Positions 26,044 through 34,625 of a stretch of 64,000 bases of DNA are shown here, piece by piece. Made by a program: the position numbers and the translations under genes. Every line of letters starts with the position of its first letter. The first letter of the stretch is position 1. A model generated the notes under the pieces. The model was not told the DNA's origin and did no database searches. It saw only the letters and a program-made list of their open reading frames with translations. The stretch is from Sphingomonas sp. URHD0057 (lineage in GTDB: Bacteria > Pseudomonadota > Alphaproteobacteria > Sphingomonadales > Sphingomonadaceae), in NCBI RefSeq assembly GCF_000620665.1, contig NZ_JIAU01000005.1, positions 549,501-613,500 on the forward strand, written 5' to 3'.

Positions 26044-26182
26044 GTTCCTCCCTCGCCGAAGGCTGGGGAGGGGAACCATGCAGCGAAGACTGCATGGTGG
26101 AGGGGTTCTGACTCGACGCCAATTACCCCTCCACCAGCTTCGCTGGTTCCCCTCCCCACCAGCTTCGCTGGCCGGGAGGAAC
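26044..26182. repeat. Long imperfect inverted repeat with nested hairpins
   Basis: Two arms of about 60 nt (26044-26106 and 26123-26182) are reverse complements with mismatches, separated by about 16 nt. Arms share GTTCCTCCC, GGGGAGGGGAACC and GGTGGAGGGG. The right arm contains two copies of CCAGCTTCGCTGG, itself a hairpin; the left has the diverged CCATGCAG...CTGCATGG. It lies between the convergent Hpt and bfr genes and could act as a bidirectional terminator or a mobile REP-like element. Confidence 0.7.
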
Positions 26183-26183
26183 T

Positions 26184-26663
26184 TCAATCCTTCGCCGCTT
26201 CGCTTTGCAGCTGGATGTAGTTGGGCAGGCCCATGCGCGCGATCATCTCGAACTGCTGCTCGAGCGTGTCGACATGCTCTTCCTCATTCTCGAGGATCTC
26301 GGAGAACAGGTCGCGGCTGACGTAATCCTTGATCTTTTCGCAATGCGCGATCGCGCCGCGCAGCTGAGTCAGCGCCTCGAGCTCCAGCTCGAGGTCGGCC
26401 TTGAGGACCTCCTCGACATTCTCGCCAATGTGAAGCCGGCCGAGCATCTGGAAATTGGGCAGCCCGTCGAGGAACAGGATGCGCTCGGCTAAGCGGTCGG
26501 CATGCTTCATCTCGTCGATCGATTCGGACCGCTCGAACTGGGCGAGCTTGTGGACGCCCCAATTGTCGAGCAGCCGGTAGTGAAGCCAATATTGGTTGGT
26601 CGCGGTCAGCTCGTTCTTGAGCGCTTCGTTGAGCAGCCCGAGGACTTTGGGATCGCCCTTCAT
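26184..26663 (-). CDS. bfr: Bacterioferritin
   Basis: 159 residues of four-helix ferritin fold. Ferroxidase ligands Glu18, Glu51, His54, Glu94 and E-x-x-H at about 127-130 fit the family, and Met52 in D-E-M-K-H-A-D is the heme ligand of heme-binding Bfr. Twenty-four subunits form an iron-storage shell in the cytosol. bfd lies directly upstream on the same strand with a 69-nt gap, linking storage with iron release. Confidence 0.96.
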   Translation of the reverse strand: MKGDPKVLGLLNEALKNELTATNQYWLHYRLLDNWGVHKLAQFERSESIDEMKHADRLAERILFLDGLPNFQMLGRLHIGENVEEVLKADLELELEALTQLRGAIAHCEKIKDYVSRDLFSEILENEEEHVDTLEQQFEMIARMGLPNYIQLQSEAAKD

Positions 26664-26732
26664 TTCCGCCTCCCGCCAGTTGCGGGGCGGATGCGCTGTC
26701 AGCGGGCGGGGGTCAAGTCAGGTGGGATGACG

Positions 26733-26924
26733 TCAGGCGACCAGGCGAAGCGGCGGACGCTTGCCGCGCTCTTTGTCGATGATCTCCTGCGCGTAATCGA
26801 GGCAGCAGCCGCACTGCACGTCGCAGCCGAGGCAGGCGTAGGCCTTGTCCGGCGTTGGAGCGCCGTCGCGAGCGGCCTTGCGAACCTCGCCCTCGGTGAT
26901 GCGGTTGCAGATGCACACAATCAT
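26733..26924 (-). CDS. bfd: Bacterioferritin-associated ferredoxin
   Basis: 63 residues. Cys4 and Cys6 (V-C-I-C-N) with Cys38 and Cys41 (Q-C-G-C-C) match the [2Fe-2S] ligands of Bfd; extra cysteines at 31, 34 and 40 are present. Bfd donates electrons to the heme of bacterioferritin so that stored iron can be released. The start is fixed by the conserved M-I-V-C-I-C-N. There is no Shine-Dalgarno sequence, and a -10-like element ends only 6 nt before the ATG, so a leaderless message is likely. A candidate Fur box overlaps the promoter. Confidence 0.93.
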   Translation of the reverse strand: MIVCICNRITEGEVRKAARDGAPTPDKAYACLGCDVQCGCCLDYAQEIIDKERGKRPPLRLVA

Positions 26925-26930
26925 GCACGC

Positions 26931-26960
26931 TATATAATCGATAATGCGACTTATTCGCAA
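26931..26960 (-). promoter_or_regulatory. Candidate bfd promoter
   Basis: On the minus strand TTGCGA (26960-26955) and TATATA (26936-26931) are separated by 18 nt, fitting a sigma-70-type promoter. The predicted start of transcription falls at or beside the bfd ATG at 26924. Confidence 0.5.
26945..26959. promoter_or_regulatory. Candidate Fur box
   Basis: TGCGACTTATTCGCA is a 15-bp near-perfect 7-1-7 dyad (TGCGA/TCGCA outer halves), the geometry of Fur operators. It overlaps the -35 element and spacer of the bfd promoter, so binding would block transcription when iron is plentiful. Confidence 0.6.
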
Positions 26961-26964
26961 GTAG

Positions 26965-27627
26965 CTACTTAACCAGGCCCAGTCCAACCAGCAGCACATT
27001 GGGAATGAAGTCGACCAGGAAGTGTCCGACCATGTTGGCGAGGAGATCGCGTTTCCAAAGGTAGAAAGCGGTGAGGATCGCTCCAAGGACCAAGGCGATC
27101 ACCACGCCCGCAAGGCCTTGCCGAAAATGGAATGCGGCAAACAGCGGGAGCGATATGGCCACCGCAATCCACTTGCTGCCGGTGAGCGATTGGAGCCGCT
27201 CGATTGCATAGCCGCGGTACAAGACTTCTTCGGAAATGCCCGCGCGCACTACCGCGAGCGTCGTGACGGGAAGCGCGCGCGAGATCGACTGGCCCTCGCC
27301 GTAATGCACGCCCATCGCGCCATAGATCGCGAGGCAGGCGACGGCAGCGGCCAGGCAAGCCGCAGCCACCGCCACGGCCCAAGCCAACGAACGGCCGACG
27401 CGATCAAAGCGCAATCCAATCGAGGAGAGCGGGAGCTTTTCTCTTGTCGTTACTATCCACAACAAGAGGGCGGTGATCGCGAGGATCGCAAGCTCGCGAG
27501 CGACGATTCCGTTGGTTGCGGCCGGGTCGGGCGCGAGAACGCGGTGAAGCGTCGTCATCGCCGGAATCCCGAACAATGCGATCGCCAGGCCTAGGTAGGT
27601 CCATCGCGGTGCAGCAGCTGTCGCCAT
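26965..27627 (-). CDS. CPBP-family intramembrane protease
   Basis: 220 residues with about six to seven membrane helices. The three family motifs are present: S-E-E-V-L-Y-R-G (Glu133/Glu134 and Arg138), F-H-F at His167, and N-M-V-G-H-F at His202. CPBP (Abi, type II CAAX-like) proteins are membrane metal-independent or metal-linked proteases; several have roles in peptide processing or immunity. The substrate here is unknown. It ends 40 nt upstream of bfd on the same strand. Confidence 0.88.
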   Translation of the reverse strand: MATAAAPRWTYLGLAIALFGIPAMTTLHRVLAPDPAATNGIVARELAILAITALLLWIVTTREKLPLSSIGLRFDRVGRSLAWAVAVAAACLAAAVACLAIYGAMGVHYGEGQSISRALPVTTLAVVRAGISEEVLYRGYAIERLQSLTGSKWIAVAISLPLFAAFHFRQGLAGVVIALVLGAILTAFYLWKRDLLANMVGHFLVDFIPNVLLVGLGLVK

Positions 27628-27680
27628 GCGTGTACGTTACACAACCGCAATGACCGCGGGAAGCGTGTGCGAGCGATCGG

Positions 27681-28139
27681 CTACCGCCTCAGGTATTTCC
27701 TGGCGATGAAGGTGTAGGGGATGCCGACGAGCACGATGTGCGCGAACAATTGGGTCGCGATCGACAGTGGCTTCGGCGGCAGCGGCGCGTGGAAGCGCAG
27801 CGGGACGACCAGCCAGTTCATCGCGAAATAGGTGATCACACCCCAGGCGAGCGCTGTGCGCCACGGCGTATCGAGCAACGCCGGGCGAGCCCGGACGAGA
27901 AGCACGAAGATCGTGGCCATGATTGCCATCAGCACGAAATGGACGGCGAGCCCGAGGATCGCGCCGGCGCCGCCCATGTCCGTCGCGGCGGGGAACGGAC
28001 CGGACCCGACGGAGCGCAGCATGTCGGGGATATGGTGCCCGAACGCGACGGTCAGGATCATTGCGAAACCGATGTCGAGGGCTCCCGACACCAAAGTCGA
28101 CACGGCAATCGGCTTCACGATCGAATTGGTCATTCGCAT
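27681..28139 (-). CDS. Membrane protein of unknown function
   Basis: 152 residues with four hydrophobic helices (about 13-33, 55-82, 92-110, 125-145). Contains A-F-G-H-H-I-P near 32 and a short conserved-looking A-L-A-W-G-V-I-T-Y-F-A-M-N. No enzymatic motif; loosely like DUF1440-type membrane proteins. It lies 10 nt downstream of the DUF3052 gene on the same strand and may share its message with purL. Confidence 0.7.
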   Translation of the reverse strand: MRMTNSIVKPIAVSTLVSGALDIGFAMILTVAFGHHIPDMLRSVGSGPFPAATDMGGAGAILGLAVHFVLMAIMATIFVLLVRARPALLDTPWRTALAWGVITYFAMNWLVVPLRFHAPLPPKPLSIATQLFAHIVLVGIPYTFIARKYLRR

Positions 28140-28149
28140 TCCCCCTAGA

Positions 28150-28557
28150 TCAGCGATGTTGTTTGCGTATCACCAGCTTCAGCCCCGACCAGATGTCGTC
28201 GACCGAACAGACCTTGGTGTCGACCAGATGCATCGGCAGCGCAACCTCCCGGATCACGTCCTCGGTGATGTCGGTCGCGACCTTCGAGGCACGCTTGGAC
28301 CAGCTAACCCAGATGAAGCCGGCGCGGTCGAGCAGCGGGAGGAGTTGCTTGAGCTTGGCTGCGAGGTCCGCGCGCGCGGTGACGAAGATGTGTGCTGCGT
28401 CGATCGGCGCTTCGGGCCTGTCCAGCATTTGAAGCTGCAAGCCTTCCTCGGCGATCTCGCGCGCCACGCTCTCCGGCATATTGTCCCACCACACGCGCGT
28501 GCCGTCCTTCAAGGAGAGCTTCTTCGCCAGCGGCGTCCCGGAATAGCCGGACGGCAT
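28150..28557 (-). CDS. DUF3052-like protein
   Basis: 135 residues beginning S-G-Y-S-G-T-P-L-A-K-K-L, typical of the DUF3052 family. The domain fills the protein, with W-V-S-W-S-K at about 93-98 and D-T-K-V-C-S-V-D near the end. Soluble and cytosolic; no known activity. Its ATG overlaps the purL stop by one base (TGATG), so it is translated with purL. Confidence 0.8.
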   Translation of the reverse strand: MPSGYSGTPLAKKLSLKDGTRVWWDNMPESVAREIAEEGLQLQMLDRPEAPIDAAHIFVTARADLAAKLKQLLPLLDRAGFIWVSWSKRASKVATDITEDVIREVALPMHLVDTKVCSVDDIWSGLKLVIRKQHR

Positions 28558-30794
28558 CAGGCGAGCGCCGCGTCGGCTCCCATCAGCTTGGGGAAGAAGC
28601 CCTCGTGCGCGGCCCGGAGGTCCGCGAGGGAGATTGTCGCCTGACTGTTGTAATCACCAATGGTCAGCGCATCGCCACCAGTGACGCCGATCTGCTCGCC
28701 GACGACGCCATGGTCATTCAGTTTTTCGATCAGCGTGGTTGCGTCCTTGGACGAGACGACGACGTATACCGCCTGATCCTCTCCGAATAGCATTCCCGCG
28801 GTCGAGCCTGGATGGGTCTCAATGCGCACGTCAGCGCCAACGCTGCCTGCAAGCGCCATTTCGCCAAGCGTCACAGCAATTCCACCGTCCGAGACGTCGT
28901 GGACCGCGGTGACCCATCCGAGATCGATTAAGTCTCTTACGGCCTCGGCTGTCCGTTGTTCAGCGTCCAGATTGACCGGTGGGGGCGCGCCTTCCTTGCG
29001 ACCGTGAATCTCACTGAGCCATAGCGATTGGCCCATATGTCCGAGCGGATAACCGACGCGGTAAATGAACTCTCCCTCGGCCTTGAACCCAATCGTCGCC
29101 GACTTCTCCCAATCGTCGAACAGGCCGACGCCGCCGATCGCGGGGGTGGGGAGGATGGCGAGGCTCGAGCCGTCGTCGGCCTTGGTCTCGTTGTAGAGCG
29201 AGACGTTGCCGCTCACGACGGGGAAGTCGAGCGCCCGGCAGGCTTCGGCGATGCCTTCGACGCAGCCGACGAACTGGCCCATGATCTCGGGCCGCTGCGG
29301 GTTGCCGAAGTTGAGGCAGTTGGTGATCGCCAGCGGCTTCGCGCCGACGGCGCAGAGGTTGCGGTAGGCCTCGGCGACCGCCTGCTTGCCGCCCTCGACC
29401 GGGTCGGCGTAGCAATAGCGCGGCGTGCAGTCGGTGGTGATCGCCAGCGCCTTCTTCGAACCGTGGACGCGCACCACCGCGGCGTCGCCGCCGGGGCGCT
29501 GCACCGTGTCGGCGCCGACCGACTGGTCGTATTGCTCCCACACCCAACGCCGCGACGCTAACGCCGGCGAGGCCATGAGCCTGAGCAGGTCCGCCGCGAT
29601 GTCGGTGCTCTCGGGGATGTCGGTCAGCGGCTCGGGCGCCTTGGGGATTGCGTAGGGCCGCTCGTACAGCGGCGCCTCATCGGCGAGCGGGTCGAGCGGA
29701 ATGTCGGCGACGGTCTCGCCGTTCCACACTAGCTCCATTCGCCCGGTATCGGTCACTTCGCCGATCACCGCGAAATCGAGCTCCCACTTGCGAAAGATCG
29801 CCTCGGCCTCGCCTTCGCGGCCGGGCTTGAGCACCATCAACATCCGCTCCTGCGATTCCGACAGCATCATTTCGTAGGGCGTCATGCCTTCCTCGCGGCA
29901 CGGCACCTGGTTCATGTCGAGGCGGATGCCGACCCCGCCCTTGCTCGCCATCTCGACCGAGGAGCTGGTGAGTCCCGCCGCGCCCATGTCCTGGATCGCG
30001 ACGATCGCGTCCGATGCCATCAGCTCGAGGCACGCTTCGATCAGCAACTTCTCGGTGAACGGATCGCCGACCTGGACCGTCGGCCGCTTCTCCTCGCTGT
30101 CCTCGGAGAAATCGGCGCTGGCCATGGTCGCGCCGTGGATGCCGTCGCGCCCGGTCTTCGATCCGACATAGACGACGGAATTCCCGATACCCGCGGCCGC
30201 CGAATAGAAAATCTTGTCGGTCCTGGCGACGCCGACGGTCATCGCGTTGACGAGGATGTTGCCGTCATAGGCCGCATCGAAATTGACCTCGCCGCCGACG
30301 GTTGGGACCCCGACGCAATTGCCGTAGCCGCCGATCCCCGCGACCACGCCCGCGACCAGATGCCGCGTCTTCGGGTGATCGGGCCGGCCGAACCGCAGCG
30401 CGTTCAAATTGGCGATCGGCCGCGCGCCCATGGTGAACACGTCGCGCAGGATCCCGCCGACGCCCGTCGCCGCGCCCTGGTAAGGTTCGATGTAGGACGG
30501 GTGGTTGTGGCTCTCCATCTTGAAGATCGCCGCATCGCCGTCGCCGATGTCGATTACGCCGGCATTTTCTCCCGGCCCGCAGATCACCCACGGCGCCTCG
30601 GTCGGCAGTTTCTTCAAATGGACGCGTGAGGATTTGTACGAGCAATGCTCCGACCACATGACCGAGAAGATGCCAAGCTCGACGAGGTTCGGCTCGCGGT
30701 CGAGCGCTTTGAGGATGCGGCCGTATTCTTCCTCGCTGAGCCCATGCTCGGCGATCATTTCGGGCGTGATTTGCGAAGCTTCGAGGACGTCCAT
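28557..30794 (-). CDS. purL: Phosphoribosylformylglycinamidine synthase, subunit II
   Basis: 745 residues, the size of the small-type PurL that works with separate PurS and PurQ. Recognisable: G-L-S-E-E-E-Y near the start, [14 protein letters not shown], and the second AIRS-like half with [10 protein letters not shown] and D-V-S-D-G-G. It converts FGAR to FGAM in purine synthesis. About the last 170 codons (28600-29110) use clearly more A/T-ending codons than the rest, see findings. purS and purQ are not adjacent. Confidence 0.97.
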   Translation of the reverse strand: MDVLEASQITPEMIAEHGLSEEEYGRILKALDREPNLVELGIFSVMWSEHCSYKSSRVHLKKLPTEAPWVICGPGENAGVIDIGDGDAAIFKMESHNHPSYIEPYQGAATGVGGILRDVFTMGARPIANLNALRFGRPDHPKTRHLVAGVVAGIGGYGNCVGVPTVGGEVNFDAAYDGNILVNAMTVGVARTDKIFYSAAAGIGNSVVYVGSKTGRDGIHGATMASADFSEDSEEKRPTVQVGDPFTEKLLIEACLELMASDAIVAIQDMGAAGLTSSSVEMASKGGVGIRLDMNQVPCREEGMTPYEMMLSESQERMLMVLKPGREGEAEAIFRKWELDFAVIGEVTDTGRMELVWNGETVADIPLDPLADEAPLYERPYAIPKAPEPLTDIPESTDIAADLLRLMASPALASRRWVWEQYDQSVGADTVQRPGGDAAVVRVHGSKKALAITTDCTPRYCYADPVEGGKQAVAEAYRNLCAVGAKPLAITNCLNFGNPQRPEIMGQFVGCVEGIAEACRALDFPVVSGNVSLYNETKADDGSSLAILPTPAIGGVGLFDDWEKSATIGFKAEGEFIYRVGYPLGHMGQSLWLSEIHGRKEGAPPPVNLDAEQRTAEAVRDLIDLGWVTAVHDVSDGGIAVTLGEMALAGSVGADVRIETHPGSTAGMLFGEDQAVYVVVSSKDATTLIEKLNDHGVVGEQIGVTGGDALTIGDYNSQATISLADLRAAHEGFFPKLMGADAALA

Positions 30795-30914
30795 GCGCGG
30801 CGCCTTAGCGGGCGGGCCGAGCGGGGGCTAGGGCGCGGCCAATGACCTTGGAGCGACTCCGGCAACAGCAGTAAGGAGGGTGTCGCCGGGGGACTCGATT
30901 CAAGGAGCACCGCC

Positions 30915-31385
30915 ATGACCAAACCTATTCCCGAGGGATATCGCAGCGTGAACGTCATCCTGACGGTCGACGACGGCGCGAAGGCCATCGATTTCTACAA
31001 GCAGGCGTTCGGCGCCACGGAGATTTCGCGGCTGCCGATGGGCGACAAGATCGGCCATGCCGAGCTGCAGATCGGCGACACTCGATTCATGCTCAACGAC
31101 GAGTTTCCGGAACGAGGCAACCTCGGACCCAAGGCTCGCGGTGGAACCCCGACTTCGTTGCTCATCTACACCGATGACGTGGATTCGTCGTTCAAGAAGG
31201 CAATCGACGCCGGAGCGACACAGACCATGCCGGTCGAGAACCAGTTCTGGGGCGACCGCATGGGCGGCCTGACCGACCCGTTCGGCCACAAGTGGAGCAT
31301 CGCGACCCACGTCGAGGACGTCCCGTCCGAGCAGTTCGAAGAACGCATGAAGGCATCGCAGCCGAAGCAGCCCGAAACGGTGTAA
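30915..31385 (+). CDS. VOC-family PhnB-like glyoxalase protein
   Basis: 156 residues; AAGGAG lies 7 nt before the ATG. Single VOC module: S-V-N-V-I-L-T-V-D-D, I-D-F-Y-K-Q-A-F-G-A, H-A-E-L-Q-I-G and D-R-M-G-G-L-T-D-P-F-G-H-K-W at about 115-128, which is the PhnB/YdcJ-like pattern. Probably a cytosolic dimer of unknown substrate. Divergent from purL. Confidence 0.88.
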   Translation: MTKPIPEGYRSVNVILTVDDGAKAIDFYKQAFGATEISRLPMGDKIGHAELQIGDTRFMLNDEFPERGNLGPKARGGTPTSLLIYTDDVDSSFKKAIDAGATQTMPVENQFWGDRMGGLTDPFGHKWSIATHVEDVPSEQFEERMKASQPKQPETV

Positions 31386-31392
31386 GCGCGAA

Positions 31393-31425
31393 CTCCTCCC
31401 TGCCGGCGTAGCCGGTGGGGAGGAG
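31393..31425. terminator. Hairpin between convergent genes
   Basis: CTCCTCCC (31393-31400) pairs with GGGGAGGAG (31417-31425), extended by GCCGG pairs inside. It lies between the convergent VOC and serine hydrolase gene ends and shares words with the repeats at 21923 and 26044. There is no T-run. Confidence 0.5.
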
Positions 31426-31431
31426 CGAAGC

Positions 31432-33102
31432 CTACACGTCGTGCCGCAGGAACTTCTCGCCGGAGTAGATGAGGGTCTGCGGACGGCCGTCGATGAAGTT
31501 GGCGAAGCTCGCCCGCTCCGGCGACCAGCTTTCCGGCCCGACGCGCCACAAATTGTCGCCGATCCCAGTCATCGGCGTGTCCGTGCCGATCCACAGCTTG
31601 CCGCCACGCTCGACGACCACCGTGGTTCCGACCCACGGGCTGTCGTTGACGTAGCGCCCGGCGAGCTTGGCGAGCGCCTGGTTGCTCGGCGGAATGGTGC
31701 CGACGCGGCCTTCCTTGAGATAGCCGAAGCTGCCCCAGCTGGCGTGGCTGACGAAGCCCTTGGTCCGGGTGAACATGAGCGCGAATTGCCGGAACCGCGG
31801 GTGCGTCGTGCGATAGAGCTCGCCGCCCCATGGCTGGAGCGGAGCCGAGACGCCGTCGGCAACGATGGTGAGCGGAGCGCCAGGGCGCACCTCGAATTTG
31901 CCTCCTGGCCCCGAATAGCGGCCGACGTAGGCGGCGGGCGCGGCCACCTTGGTCTCGAGCGAAGGTGCGTCCGGAAGCGGCTTTCCGGCAAGCGCATTGG
32001 TCAAGGCATCGACCGCGAACCGCGTCAGCAGCCGCGGCCGGTATTCGAGGAAGCCACTGACGTTCGAGCTCGCGAAAGCGCCGACGCCGCTTGCCGTGTC
32101 GACGTGGAACGAGGATGAGAAAGCGACCATCCCGCCGGTATGGTGAAGGTAGGAGCGGCCGGCGTTGGCGACGTGCATCAGCCCGTTGCCATAGGTCATT
32201 CCGGCGGTGTCGCTGGGCACGGCGTGGGTGGTGAAGGCCGTCGCCTGCTCGGGTGACAGGCCGAGGCCGCCGCGGCCCTGCGCGGCATTGGCCAGCGTGC
32301 GCAGGAAGGGCATCATGTCTTGTGCGGTCGATGCGACGCTTCCGGCGGCAAAGGTTACGTCGACCCAGGCGCCCGGAGCAAGCGGAGCGCCGCGTGCCCA
32401 CGGCGCGGTCGGATCCGCGGCCTCGTACCCTTGCGCGTACAAGGTCCGGTCGGCGCCGACGATGGCGCCGTTGCTACGCTTCATCCCAAGCGGGCGAAAG
32501 ACGCGGTCGGCGAGCAGCTGGTCGAGCGGCTTGCCGCCGAAATGCTCGGCGAGCTTGCCGAGCATGTCATAGGCGGTGTTGGAATAATGCCAGTGCGCGC
32601 CCGGCGCGTAGGCGGTTCGCTGCCCGCCTTCGAGCCACAGCGGCTCATCCCCCGGCAGTCCCGCGACGTGATCGAGCATGTGCTGGACGCTGATCGCGTT
32701 TCCGGCGGGAAGCGGAAGTGCCGGGAGCAGGTCGCTGGCCCGGTCGGACAGGTTGAAGCGGCCCTCGCCGGCAAACTGGTGAAGCAGCGTTGCGGTCATC
32801 ACTTTGCTGATCGAGCCGATCTGGAACAAGGTGTCGGGCGTGATCGGAGTGCGCGCTTCGCGGTTCGCGTAGCCGAAGTCGAGGACCGTGGAGAAGCCGT
32901 CGGGCGCGGTGAGGCCAAGGGTCATCCCCGGGATGCCGAGATAAGCGAGATGCGCCTCGCCATGCGCGCGGATCGCTGCCAGCGCCGGCTCGAGGCCGGG
33001 CCTAGTGCCTGCGCTCGATTGCGCGAAAGCGCGAGCGCCGAGCTGGCTGCCAAGTGCGAGGCCGACCGCCCCGCGGGTGAATCCGCGCCTAGTAAGTTTC
33101 AT
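31432..33102 (-). CDS. Secreted serine hydrolase, class C beta-lactamase family
   Basis: 556 residues. The N-terminus K-L-T-R-R-G-F-T-R followed by a hydrophobic stretch to A-F-A-Q looks like a Tat signal peptide. The beta-lactamase/transpeptidase-like domain (about 45-390) has S97-x-x-K100 (S-I-S-K) and Y173-S-N. From about 420 a second, beta-rich domain follows. Relatives include esterases, D-aminopeptidases and penicillin-binding proteins, so substrate is open; resistance should not be assumed. Confidence 0.87.
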   Translation of the reverse strand: MKLTRRGFTRGAVGLALGSQLGARAFAQSSAGTRPGLEPALAAIRAHGEAHLAYLGIPGMTLGLTAPDGFSTVLDFGYANREARTPITPDTLFQIGSISKVMTATLLHQFAGEGRFNLSDRASDLLPALPLPAGNAISVQHMLDHVAGLPGDEPLWLEGGQRTAYAPGAHWHYSNTAYDMLGKLAEHFGGKPLDQLLADRVFRPLGMKRSNGAIVGADRTLYAQGYEAADPTAPWARGAPLAPGAWVDVTFAAGSVASTAQDMMPFLRTLANAAQGRGGLGLSPEQATAFTTHAVPSDTAGMTYGNGLMHVANAGRSYLHHTGGMVAFSSSFHVDTASGVGAFASSNVSGFLEYRPRLLTRFAVDALTNALAGKPLPDAPSLETKVAAPAAYVGRYSGPGGKFEVRPGAPLTIVADGVSAPLQPWGGELYRTTHPRFRQFALMFTRTKGFVSHASWGSFGYLKEGRVGTIPPSNQALAKLAGRYVNDSPWVGTTVVVERGGKLWIGTDTPMTGIGDNLWRVGPESWSPERASFANFIDGRPQTLIYSGEKFLRHDV

Positions 33103-33162
33103 TGATGATGGCCTCCGCAGCCCCGGTTGATCAAGGGCCGCGGAGACACTGTCAAGCGAGGC

Positions 33163-33495
33163 TCAGGCTTTGCAGCTCTGGCCGTTGTAGGCGATGGTCG
33201 ACGCCTTGGCGTCGCCTTTGAGCTCGGCGCCCGGCGTGACGGAGGTCCCGACCTCGTCGCGGGTCTTCTTCACGCGAGCCGTGCCGTCCGACAGCCAGTC
33301 GATATAGACGAGGCTGTTGTCCTTGCAGCGATACGACTTGCTGGCGGCGACCGAGGGCGGCAAGGCCACCGGCTCGTTCGAGACATTGGTGTCGTCCCCT
33401 TCCGGGCCGCCGGCGACGATCGTGTGGTCTTCCTTGTTACAGCCGGCTAGCGCTGCGGCCACGCCAAGGGCGATGAGCAGGGGGGTGCGAGTCAT
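33163..33495 (-). CDS. Small lipoprotein
   Basis: 110 residues from M-T-R-T. Lipobox A-A-L-A-G-C puts the lipidated cysteine near 18. The mature part has two more cysteines (about 64 and 108) likely forming a disulphide around a small beta domain (S-Y-R-C-K-D-N-S-L-V-Y-I-D-W-L). It resembles MliC-type lysozyme inhibitors in size and cysteine placement, but the match is not certain. Confidence 0.7.
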   Translation of the reverse strand: MTRTPLLIALGVAAALAGCNKEDHTIVAGGPEGDDTNVSNEPVALPPSVAASKSYRCKDNSLVYIDWLSDGTARVKKTRDEVGTSVTPGAELKGDAKASTIAYNGQSCKA

Positions 33496-33540
33496 GATTT
33501 CCGCCCTTCGCGGCGCGACGGTCAAAGTCAAGGGACGTGC

Positions 33541-33816
33541 TTGCATAATGTCGGTGTGGGACATAGCTTCGCCGACTACATGCCGTATCAAGCCGGAAGC
33601 AGCGCCCAGCGCATCCGCATCGGCCTGACCGGGCTCGCCTTCGCCTTCCTCCTCGTGCTTCTCGGCTCGATCATCAGCAAGTCGGGGCACGACAATTCGG
33701 TCAACAACGCGCAGCAGAGCGCCAGCAACGAGCCGAGCGAACCGCTCGCCGAGCTCGGCGTCGCGCCCGGCGCATCGGACGCCTCGACCAACAACCTCGC
33801 GTCCAACAAGCAGTGA
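33541..33816 (+). CDS. Small single-pass membrane protein upstream of the DUF4350 gene
   Basis: 91 residues from a TTG preceded by AAGGGA; an ATG at codon 14 is the alternative. One hydrophobic helix (about 28-47) is followed by a Ser/Asn/Ala-rich tail with no motif. The stop overlaps the next gene's GTG by 4 nt, so the two are translated together. Function unknown. Confidence 0.6.
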   Translation: MHNVGVGHSFADYMPYQAGSSAQRIRIGLTGLAFAFLLVLLGSIISKSGHDNSVNNAQQSASNEPSEPLAELGVAPGASDASTNNLASNKQ

Positions 33817-34517
33817 CGCGGGCGCGCCTGCGCGCGCTCGGCCTCGCTGTCGTCTGCCTGGCCATTGCCGCATATGCGTTTGCGCAGTTGCGGCGCCCGG
33901 CGCCAGCGTCGGAGCGGCCCGCCCTTCTGCTGCTCACCAGCTTGCCGCTGGTGTTCGGGGAGGACTTCTCGATTGAAGGCGGCGGGTCACCCGCGTTGAC
34001 TGCGCTGCAGTCGCACTATCGAGTCATTCCGGTCAGCGTCGCCAGCTCGGCCGAACTGGCTAAGGGACGGCTGCTGCTGATGGCCCAGCCATTCGCCCAA
34101 CCGGCCGAGGATTTGGTCGCGCTCGATCAGTGGGTGCGCGATGGCGGCCGCGTCCTGTTGCTCGCCGACCCATTGCTCGAGTGGCCAAGCTCACGCCCGC
34201 TCGGCGACCGTTTGCGGCCGCCGGTCATGTTCGCCGACACCGGCCTGCTCGCCCACTGGGGACTTCGCCTCGACGCTCCCGACCGGCCCGGACTGAAAGC
34301 GTCGAGCCTGGGCAATCGTCCGATCGTCACGATTTCTCCCGGTTCGCTGCACGGCGGGTGCGAGATCAGCGGGGACGGAATCGTCGCGCGCTGCCGAATC
34401 GGCCGTGGACGAGCGACGGTTGTGGCCGACGCGGATTTGCTCGACGCCGGCAATTTGGGTGGTGATGGCGCTCATAATCTTGAGGCGGTGTTGCAAGAAC
34501 TGGATGCACTGAAGTGA
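33813..34517 (+). CDS. GldG/DUF4350-like membrane-anchored protein
   Basis: 234 residues from a GTG. One N-terminal hydrophobic helix (about 7-25) then a periplasmic or cytosolic alpha/beta domain: L-L-L-L-T-S-L-P-L-V-F, L-V-A-L-D-Q-W-V-R-D-G-G-R-V-L-L-L-A-D-P and V-V-A-D-A-D-L-L-D. This resembles the DUF4350/GldG-type domain seen in uncharacterised ABC transport systems. It is co-translated with the small protein before it and ends about 283 nt upstream of mraZ. Confidence 0.7.
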   Translation: MTRARLRALGLAVVCLAIAAYAFAQLRRPAPASERPALLLLTSLPLVFGEDFSIEGGGSPALTALQSHYRVIPVSVASSAELAKGRLLLMAQPFAQPAEDLVALDQWVRDGGRVLLLADPLLEWPSSRPLGDRLRPPVMFADTGLLAHWGLRLDAPDRPGLKASSLGNRPIVTISPGSLHGGCEISGDGIVARCRIGRGRATVVADADLLDAGNLGGDGAHNLEAVLQELDALK

Positions 34518-34537
34518 TTCTAAGCGATTCGCGAGTC
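34516..34537. promoter_or_regulatory. Three GANTC sites upstream of mraZ
   Basis: GATTC at 34516-34520, GATTC at 34526-34530 and GAGTC at 34533-34537. GANTC is the target of CcrM, the cell-cycle adenine methylase of most alphaproteobacteria. Three in 22 bp is far denser than chance in this GC-rich DNA. Confidence 0.6.
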
Positions 34538-34541
34538 ACAG

Positions 34542-34553
34542 ACTTATCCACAG
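34542..34553 (+). promoter_or_regulatory. Extended DnaA box upstream of mraZ
   Basis: ACTTATCCACAG contains the perfect DnaA nonamer TTATCCACA (34544-34552). The same 12-mer, reversed, occurs at 8290-8301 and 54645-54656. It lies 5 nt after the GANTC cluster and 73 nt before the MraZ boxes. Confidence 0.65.
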
Positions 34554-34625
34554 CCTTCGGAGCGCGGAACAGGAGGGGAACGGGGCGCATCGTCCACCCT
34601 CGAAAAGGCGCGGAATTCCGCCATT

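Noticed and set aside
30795-30914. Possible purine riboswitch between purL and the VOC gene
   Set aside because: No conserved three-way junction pattern could be found, and the region is too GC-rich and short.
31432-33102. Calling the serine hydrolase a resistance beta-lactamase
   Set aside because: It has the S-x-x-K and Y-S-N motifs of the broad family and an extra C-terminal domain; nothing points to antibiotic hydrolysis.
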